Origin: Actinomycetes bacterium
GTDB lineage: Bacteria; Actinomycetota; Actinomycetes; Actinomycetales; Actinomycetaceae
Reading direction: 5' to 3'
Assembly: GCA_023387755.1 (NCBI GenBank)
Contig: JAEWHO010000037.1
Span: 1 to 19,086 of the forward strand
Length of the DNA: 19,086 nt
Part shown: piece after piece, positions 13,868 to 19,086 of the stretch
Position numbering within the stretch: the stretch's first letter is position 1
How the letters are laid out: each line of letters opens with the position of its first letter
Made by a program: the position numbers and the translations under genes
Notes under the pieces: generated by a model
What the model saw: the letters and a program-made list of their open reading frames with translations, nothing else
Databases searched by the model: none
What the model was told of the DNA's origin: nothing

Positions 13868-13910
13868 AACGGCGTCGAGCCCAGGCCGAAAATTGCGTGA
13901 AAGGACGTCC

Positions 13911-15548
13911 ATGGCCCGCCGCCCCGTACAACGTGCCCTCATTTCCGTCTATGACAAGTCCGGTGTGGTGGAGCTAGCCACCAGTCTGGCCGCTGCCGGC
14001 GTCACCATCATTTCTACCGGATCCACCGCGCAGACCATCGCAGATGCCGGGGTGGCGGTCACCCCGGTGGAAGACATCACCGGATTCCCCGAATGTCTCG
14101 ATGGGCGCGTTAAAACCCTCCACCCACACATTCACGCCGGCATTCTGGCCGATCGAAACAAAACTGAGCATTGCACTCAATTAGCTGATCTGGCAGTGGA
14201 GGGGATCGACCTCGTCGTCGTGAATCTCTATCCGTTCCAGGACACCGTTGCGGGCGGCGCCAGCTTCGCCGAGTGTATCGAGAAGATCGATATTGGCGGC
14301 CCCACCATGGTGCGGGCCGCTGCGAAGAACCACGCCAACGTGGCGGTGGTGGTAAACCCGGCGGACTATTCCGCCGTGGCGGCGGCTGTCCAGGCGGGCG
14401 GATTCACCGACGCGGAGCGGCTGAGCCTGGCCACCCGAGCCTTCCAGCATACGGCTGAATACGACGTCGCCGTGGCCACGTGGCTTGCTGAGCAGATCGC
14501 TCCCGGGGCCGGCGCGGCATCTGAATCATCCGAAATGCCCGCCTGGGTGGGGCAAACCTTCCGCCGTAAAGATGTGCTGCGGTACGGCGAAAACCCGCAT
14601 CAGGCGGCGGCGATCTACACCGCCGGCAGTGGGCTTGCCAGTGCCGAGCAGCTAGGCGGCAAACCCATGAGCTACAACAATTACGTTGATGCTGATGCCG
14701 CCTGGCGGGCCGCGTGGGACCAGGGAAATCAACCCACCTGCGCCGTCATCAAACACACCAATCCTTGTGGTTTAGCGGTGGGGGAGACGATCGCGCAGGC
14801 CCACGCTCGCGCCCACGCCTGCGACCCAGTGAGCGCATTCGGCGGGATCATTGCCGTGAACCGCCCGGTGGATCGGAAGTTAGCCGAGCAGATCAAGCCG
14901 ATTTTCACCGAGGTTGTGATCGCACCAGATTTCGACGACGACGCCCTCGAGGTCTTAACAGCCAAGAAGAACCTGCGTCTGCTGCGGGCCCCAGCCCCCG
15001 CGCGTGACGGGCTGGAAATGCGACCGGTCAGCGGCGGTATGTTGGTGCAGGAACGCGACGTCCTCACCGCCAGCGGAGACGATCCGACCAACTGGACGCT
15101 GGTGGCCGGCGCGGCAGCCGATGAGGCCACGCTCGCGGACCTCGCCTTTGCGTGGCGGGCGGTGCGCGCAGCCAAATCCAACGCCATCGTGGTGGCTCGC
15201 GACGGTGCCACCGTCGGTATTGGAATGGGGCAGGTTAACCGCGTCGATTCAGCGCGCCTGGCAGTGGAACGCGCCAATACACTCGGCGTGGAGGTAGAAA
15301 CGAACGTCGACTCCGCCGGGGGGACGCAGGCCGCCGCGACTGAGCGTATTCCGGAACGCGCTCGCGGTGCCGTCGCGGCCTCCGACGCCTTCTTCCCCTT
15401 CTCCGATGGGCTACAGGTGCTCACCGACGCCGGCGTGAAAGCCGTGGTTCAGCCCGGCGGATCGGTCCGGGATGCCGAAGTGATCGAGGCAGCCCAGGCC
15501 GCCGGAATCACCATGTATCTCACGGGCGTACGGCACTTCTTCCACTAG
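13911..15548 (+). CDS. purH: Bifunctional AICAR formyltransferase / IMP cyclohydrolase
   Basis: The product is 545 aa and catalyses the last two steps to IMP. The N-terminal MGS-like IMP cyclohydrolase domain (about 1-150) shows ALISVYDKSG, ISTGSTA, VKTLHPHIHAG and IGGPTMVRAAAKNHANVAVV. The AICAR transformylase domain (about 200-545) has RYGENPHQAA, the catalytic KHTNPCGLAVG (Lys281, His282), DPVSAFGGIIAVNRPVD and the C-terminal GGSVRDAEVIEAAQAAG ending in GVRHFFH. ATG 13911 has AAAGGA (13900-13905) five bases upstream and is preferred over a TTG at 13893. It follows purN as in mycobacteria. Confidence 0.97.
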   Translation: MARRPVQRALISVYDKSGVVELATSLAAAGVTIISTGSTAQTIADAGVAVTPVEDITGFPECLDGRVKTLHPHIHAGILADRNKTEHCTQLADLAVEGIDLVVVNLYPFQDTVAGGASFAECIEKIDIGGPTMVRAAAKNHANVAVVVNPADYSAVAAAVQAGGFTDAERLSLATRAFQHTAEYDVAVATWLAEQIAPGAGAASESSEMPAWVGQTFRRKDVLRYGENPHQAAAIYTAGSGLASAEQLGGKPMSYNNYVDADAAWRAAWDQGNQPTCAVIKHTNPCGLAVGETIAQAHARAHACDPVSAFGGIIAVNRPVDRKLAEQIKPIFTEVVIAPDFDDDALEVLTAKKNLRLLRAPAPARDGLEMRPVSGGMLVQERDVLTASGDDPTNWTLVAGAAADEATLADLAFAWRAVRAAKSNAIVVARDGATVGIGMGQVNRVDSARLAVERANTLGVEVETNVDSAGGTQAAATERIPERARGAVAASDAFFPFSDGLQVLTDAGVKAVVQPGGSVRDAEVIEAAQAAGITMYLTGVRHFFH

Positions 15549-15606
15549 GGCAGGCTAATAGCCAACGCGCGCGGGTCGGCTGCCCGGACTGACGTGAGCA
15601 GCTGCC

Positions 15607-15612
15607 TATGAT
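15607..15612 (+). promoter_or_regulatory. Putative -10 element of the permease gene
   Basis: TATGAT, a near-consensus -10, ends six bases before the ATG at 15619. It is the clearest leaderless arrangement in the window. No Shine-Dalgarno is present. Confidence 0.55.
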
Positions 15613-15618
15613 CGGGAT

Positions 15619-17004
15619 ATGAGGGGCACGGCAATACGTCAGCTCAACCGTCGCCAGACGACCACGGTCGCCATGGGATCGGTCCTGGGTGCGGGGGCAT
15701 TTACCGCCCTCGGCCCGGCCGCGCAGGTAGCCGGTTGGCTGCTGCCGCTGAGCGTCCTGATTGCGCTCATCGTGAGCCTCACCAATGCCTACGCCTCAGC
15801 TCATATTGCGGCCCGCTGGCCTGGCAGTATCGGCACCTATGAGGCCGGTAAACACCTGCTCGGCCCCACCGGCGGTTACATCGCCGGCTGGGCAACCCTA
15901 GTGGGCGCGTTGGCTGCCATTGCGGCCCTCGCCCGAATCGCCGGCACCCACATGTGGCTCGCCCACTATCCGGTGGCTGCCGTAGCCGTGATTGTGCTGG
16001 CCACCGCTTTCGCCCTGCGCGGATTCCACCGCAGTGCGCCGGTCACCGCCGTCGTTGTAACCCTGGTGATGGTAGTGCTCGCGGTGGTGTTGATCGTGGC
16101 CACGCGCAGCCCCAATATCGCCCCCGATTACGGCATTATTTTGCGGAATCTGCCGTTGACCACCGCGAGCGGGTACGTCGGTCTAGGTCACGGGGCGGCG
16201 TTATGTTACTTCCTCTACTCGGGGTATTTCCTCACCACCTGCCAGCGTCAGCCGGTAAATAAAAGCAGCCTACCGCGTTCCTTCACTACAGCTCTCTTGG
16301 TTGTCAGCCTCTTCTATGGGCTACTCACCTATGGGCTGCTCACCCGGCTGGGACCGTCGATTATCGGCCCCAGCCCCACCCCCGTTGGTGATCTTGCGGA
16401 CCTCGCCGCTCTGCGCACGAGCCTGGAAAATATCGGCACTATTCCGCCCGGCGTCACCGCTGGGGGCGTCGGGGTGACAGCCGGTATTGCGGCCACTGCA
16501 GCGATTGTGGCCCTGCTGGGATATTGTGCTCGCCTTTTAGCCGCAATGGGGCAGGCGGGTGATCTGCCGCCAATTTTGGGGCACGGTAAGCATGGGCCCC
16601 CCTGGCGCGGGGTACTGTCCGCTGCCGTCATCGGCCTGGTCTTAGCCCTGTCAATGACGACGACGGCGGCCCTCGAATTCTGTGTTTTCGCTCTGCTCCT
16701 GGCTGCGGGCCTACAATCTTTGGCAGCATGGCGGGCCTGGCCGAAAGGTAAACCCGTTGGCAAGGTGATACTCGCGTTGAGCATCCTGGGTACGACCCTC
16801 TTGCTCATCTGCTTGCCTCTGAGCGTCACCTTGGCCGGGGCTGTGCTCTTGGGGGTTGGGCTACTCATCCGCTCTCTTCTCGGCCCCGCGTCGTCAGATA
16901 CCGATTCTGAAGGGGCGAGTGACGCGGGTGCCTCGGTACCGCGAACGGGTAACTCCGCTGCAACGGCACCAGCGAGCGTGGGCAGGGCCACAGATAGAGA
17001 CTAG
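15619..17004 (+). CDS. APC-superfamily amino acid permease-like transporter
   Basis: The product is 461 aa with about twelve hydrophobic segments. Near the N-terminus, TTTVAMGSVLGAGAFTALGP (14-33) is the broken first helix with the small-residue G-S-x-x-G-A-G motif typical of APC amino acid transporters. A second recognisable block is the loop after helix 2 with NAYASAHIAARWPGSIGTYE, matching the family's P-x-S-G-G-x-Y region in looser form. The last about 37 residues are a hydrophilic Ser/Ala/Asp-rich cytoplasmic tail. The substrate cannot be told; the family imports or exchanges amino acids or amines. It stands alone between purH and pfk with its own predicted promoter, and no convincing terminator is seen on either side. 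Confidence 0.82.
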   Translation: MRGTAIRQLNRRQTTTVAMGSVLGAGAFTALGPAAQVAGWLLPLSVLIALIVSLTNAYASAHIAARWPGSIGTYEAGKHLLGPTGGYIAGWATLVGALAAIAALARIAGTHMWLAHYPVAAVAVIVLATAFALRGFHRSAPVTAVVVTLVMVVLAVVLIVATRSPNIAPDYGIILRNLPLTTASGYVGLGHGAALCYFLYSGYFLTTCQRQPVNKSSLPRSFTTALLVVSLFYGLLTYGLLTRLGPSIIGPSPTPVGDLADLAALRTSLENIGTIPPGVTAGGVGVTAGIAATAAIVALLGYCARLLAAMGQAGDLPPILGHGKHGPPWRGVLSAAVIGLVLALSMTTTAALEFCVFALLLAAGLQSLAAWRAWPKGKPVGKVILALSILGTTLLLICLPLSVTLAGAVLLGVGLLIRSLLGPASSDTDSEGASDAGASVPRTGNSAATAPASVGRATDRD

Positions 17005-17053
17005 TCTGGGCGGGCCACAGTACCCACCCGAAGCGGACATAAGCGCGGCACAA

Positions 17054-17059
17054 TAGGAT
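17054..17059 (+). promoter_or_regulatory. Possible -10 element of the phosphofructokinase gene
   Basis: TAGGAT lies 28 bases before the GTG at 17088, and AGAAGGA follows as a good ribosome-binding site (17074-17080). No convincing -35 is visible, so this is tentative. Confidence 0.35.
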
Positions 17060-17087
17060 ACGAGAAGACCGCCAGAAGGATAGTGCA

Positions 17088-19086
17088 GTGACGAAACCAA
17101 GCGGACATCTACCCGTGACGCCAGCTCCCCACCAGGATGGGCACGGCCGGAGAATTGGAATCCTCACCTCCGGTGGAGATGCGCAGGGCATGAACGCGGC
17201 CGTCCGTGCAGCGGTGCGCACCGCCCTGGTGATGGGGGCGGTGCCCTACGCGATCCGGGATGGCTGGCAAGGTGCGGTGGATAATGACATCGCGGCCTTG
17301 GATTGGTCAGATGTCTCCGCCATTCTCAACCAGGGTGGGACCGTGATCGGCACCGCCCGGTGTAACGATTTTCGGGATCGAAGTGGCCGCCTCACCGCTG
17401 CGAAACACCTCATTGAGCGCGGCATCGACGCGCTTGTGGTGATCGGCGGGGATGGCTCCCTTACCGGGACTGACCTTTTCCGCCGCGAATGGCCGCAACT
17501 GCTTGTTGAGCTAGTAGAAAGCGGGAAGATCACCGCCGAACAGGCCGCCGCTCACCCTGAGCTGGCTGTGGTTGGGCTGGTAGGGTCTATCGATAATGAC
17601 CTGGTCGGAACCGATATGACCATCGGGGCGGACTCTGCCCTCCATCGGATTCTGGAAGCTATCGATGCGCTGTCCTCTACGGCTGCCTCCCATCAGCGCA
17701 CTTTCGTGGTGGAAGTGATGGGCCGCCACTGCGGCTACCTGGCCCTCATGAGTGGGGTGGCGGGCGGCAGTGACTACGTGCTTATCCCGGAGAATCCGCC
17801 GCGCGGAGACTGGCGGGAAGATATGTGCACCACCTTGCAGAAGGGTCGGGAAGCGGGCCGCCGCGAGTCGATTGTGCTGGTGGCCGAGGGGGCTAAAACC
17901 GAGGATGGGGAACCGATTACCGCCGACGACGTTGCCACCGCGCTGCGCGAACGCCTCGGTGTTGACGCTCGCGTCACCATCCTCGGCCACGTGCAGCGCG
18001 GTGGTACCCCCACCGCCTACGACCGCTGGATGCCGACGCTACTCGGCTACGCCGCCGTCCAGGAAGTCCTGACGGAAGAAGCGAAACAGCGTGCCAGTAT
18101 CCTCGGGGTGCGGCACAACCGCATTTCCCGACTCGACCTGGTTGACGCCGTCGCCAAAACCCGACGGGTAGCCGATATGGTGGCTGAACACCGCCACGAG
18201 GAGGCCGTGCAGGCGCGCGGTGGTTCCTTTGGCGAGATGATCCGCATCAACCGCCTGCTCGCCGATCCGCCCACCGTTAGTGCCTCCCGTCCCCGGCACC
18301 AACGGATTGCCATTATGCACGCGGGCGGGCTCGCCCCGGGGATGAATACCGCTGCCCGCGCCGCTGTAAGACTCGGGCTGGCACGCGGTTTCACCATGCT
18401 CGGGATCTACGGCGGTTTCCCGGGCCTGATGGATGGCCGGGTAGAGGAACTCGACTGGGCGGATGTGGAAGGTTGGGCTTTCGCGGGCGGCGCGGAACTG
18501 GGCACCAGCCGGCGCGAACCGACCGTCATGCAGCATTACGCTATGGGCCGGGCGATAGAGACGAACAATATTGACGCCCTGTTGGTTATCGGTGGTTTCA
18601 ACGCTTATATGGGCGTACACGGAATGGTGGCCGAACGTGACCGCACCCCTGCCTTCCGGATCCCCATGTTGCTCGTGCCAGCCACCATCGACAACAACCT
18701 GCCCGGCAGTGAGCTCACCATCGGCGCTGATACCGCCGTCAATAATGCGGTGTGGGCGCTGGATCGGATCAAGGAATCTGCGGCCGCCTCCCGGCGCTGT
18801 TTCGTGGCCGAGACAATGGGGCGCCGGTGCGGTTACCTGGCGTTCATGTCTGGCCTGGCGGCCGGAGCGGAACTGACCTACCTGCATGAAGACGGCGTCG
18901 ACCTGGGGCGTATTACCCGTGACGCTGACCTTATGCGGGCCTCCTTTGAGGCTGGACGCCGACTATTCGTGGTGCTGCGCAATGAGGAAGTCTCAGATTT
19001 GTACACCATGGACTTTATGGCGCGCGCCTTTGAGGAAGAGGGCGGTGGGCTATTCGACGTCCGGCAAAGCGTCCTCGGGCACCTGC
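17088..19086 (+). CDS. Tandem-domain, eukaryote-like ATP-dependent 6-phosphofructokinase (3' truncated)
   Basis: 666 codons are visible from GTG 17088 (RBS AGAAGGA, spacing 7) and the frame is still open at the window end. It phosphorylates fructose 6-phosphate in glycolysis. N-half: GILTSGGDAQGMNAAVRAAV (24-43), GGDGSLTG (120-127), GSIDNDLVGTDMTIG (166-180) with catalytic Asp169, VEVMGRHCGYLAL and LGHVQRGG (299-306). Gly123 and Gly166 sit at the positions that separate ATP-type from PPi-type enzymes (E. coli G104 and G124), so ATP is the predicted donor. C-half (about 404 on): GGLAPGMN (413-420), GGFNAYMG (502-509), PATIDNNLPG (531-540), ETMGRRCGYLA (575-585), SDLYTMDF and VLGHL. The two-copy design and motif wording resemble fungal and animal PFK1 more than the roughly 320-residue bacterial PfkA. 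The altered nucleotide loops suggest a regulatory C-half. Confidence 0.93.
   Translation, partial: MTKPSGHLPVTPAPHQDGHGRRIGILTSGGDAQGMNAAVRAAVRTALVMGAVPYAIRDGWQGAVDNDIAALDWSDVSAILNQGGTVIGTARCNDFRDRSGRLTAAKHLIERGIDALVVIGGDGSLTGTDLFRREWPQLLVELVESGKITAEQAAAHPELAVVGLVGSIDNDLVGTDMTIGADSALHRILEAIDALSSTAASHQRTFVVEVMGRHCGYLALMSGVAGGSDYVLIPENPPRGDWREDMCTTLQKGREAGRRESIVLVAEGAKTEDGEPITADDVATALRERLGVDARVTILGHVQRGGTPTAYDRWMPTLLGYAAVQEVLTEEAKQRASILGVRHNRISRLDLVDAVAKTRRVADMVAEHRHEEAVQARGGSFGEMIRINRLLADPPTVSASRPRHQRIAIMHAGGLAPGMNTAARAAVRLGLARGFTMLGIYGGFPGLMDGRVEELDWADVEGWAFAGGAELGTSRREPTVMQHYAMGRAIETNNIDALLVIGGFNAYMGVHGMVAERDRTPAFRIPMLLVPATIDNNLPGSELTIGADTAVNNAVWALDRIKESAAASRRCFVAETMGRRCGYLAFMSGLAAGAELTYLHEDGVDLGRITRDADLMRASFEAGRRLFVVLRNEEVSDLYTMDFMARAFEEEGGGLFDVRQSVLGHL

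Noticed and set aside
13699..14947. Shared 18-base string GATTTCGACGACGACGCC in purN and purH
   Set aside because: Both copies encode a DFDDDA acidic turn in unrelated positions; coincidence from Asp-rich coding with preferred GAC codons is sufficient.
14729..15424. Minus-strand open frame (231 codons) opposite purH
   Set aside because: The Ser/Ala/Arg/Thr-rich translation is typical of a codon-position shadow; there is no family resemblance and purH is unambiguous on the other strand.
15549..15600. Possible terminator after purH (GGGCAG and CTGCCC, AGCC and GGCT pairs)
   Set aside because: The stem is short and broken by a long GC loop with no T-run; too weak to call.
17005..17040. Possible terminator after the permease (GGGCGGG with CCCACCC)
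   Set aside because: A central mismatch in a 7-bp stem and no T-run; not convincing.
18039..18887. Minus-strand open frame (282 codons) opposite the phosphofructokinase
   Set aside because: It is a shadow of strongly conserved PFK coding sequence, without an RBS or domain signature.

Overview
The window is high-GC DNA with actinobacterial gene content and order. It carries a PcrA/UvrD1-type helicase, sucCD, a PerM-like (DUF6350) membrane protein, purN, purH and a DtxR/IdeR-type iron box. LPXTG-anchored surface proteins, HtaA haem-binding domains and a two-domain ATP-type phosphofructokinase suggest a host-associated, fermentative actinomycete such as Actinomycetaceae. That family-level placement is an inference and the genus cannot be read from the sequence.

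Layout. 1-987: the 3' end of a sortase-anchored surface protein, an intercistronic hairpin, then a haem-oxygenase-family gene. 1068-1912: two small translationally coupled membrane-protein genes. 1970-4402: pcrA. 4474-6423: a membrane acyltransferase fused to an SGNH esterase-type domain (OatA-like). 6544-8644: sucC-sucD with a promoter and a strong palindrome upstream and a strong terminator downstream. 8926-11208: an iron-box-controlled, LPXTG-anchored protein with two Ig-like/HtaA modules. 11276-12610: the PerM-like protein. 12607-13083 (minus): a small membrane protein whose stop codon overlaps the previous gene's stop. 13191-15548: purN and purH. 15619-17004: an APC-type permease. 17088 to the end: a tandem, eukaryote-like 6-phosphofructokinase cut by the window edge. 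No gene-free stretch exceeds 300 bases. The longest is 8645-8925, which holds the sucD terminator and the iron-regulated promoter. No tRNA, rRNA, CRISPR array, IS element or phage gene was seen.

How it fits together. The backbone pcrA - sucCD - perM - purN - purH has the same relative order as Mycobacterium tuberculosis Rv0949 to Rv0957. Surface and haem genes have been added around and inside it. The HtaA protein would capture haem at the wall under iron limitation. The haem-oxygenase homologue would be expected to degrade it, but it lacks the proximal histidine that ligates haem in this family, with Arg33 in its place and no other His in the N-terminal helix region. This is the most surprising single observation. 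Other notable points are the tandem PFK with a degenerate second half, a run of genes whose -10 hexamers lie 6-9 bases before the start codon (leaderless or nearly leaderless mRNAs), and an unexplained 22-bp palindrome at the predicted sucC transcription start.
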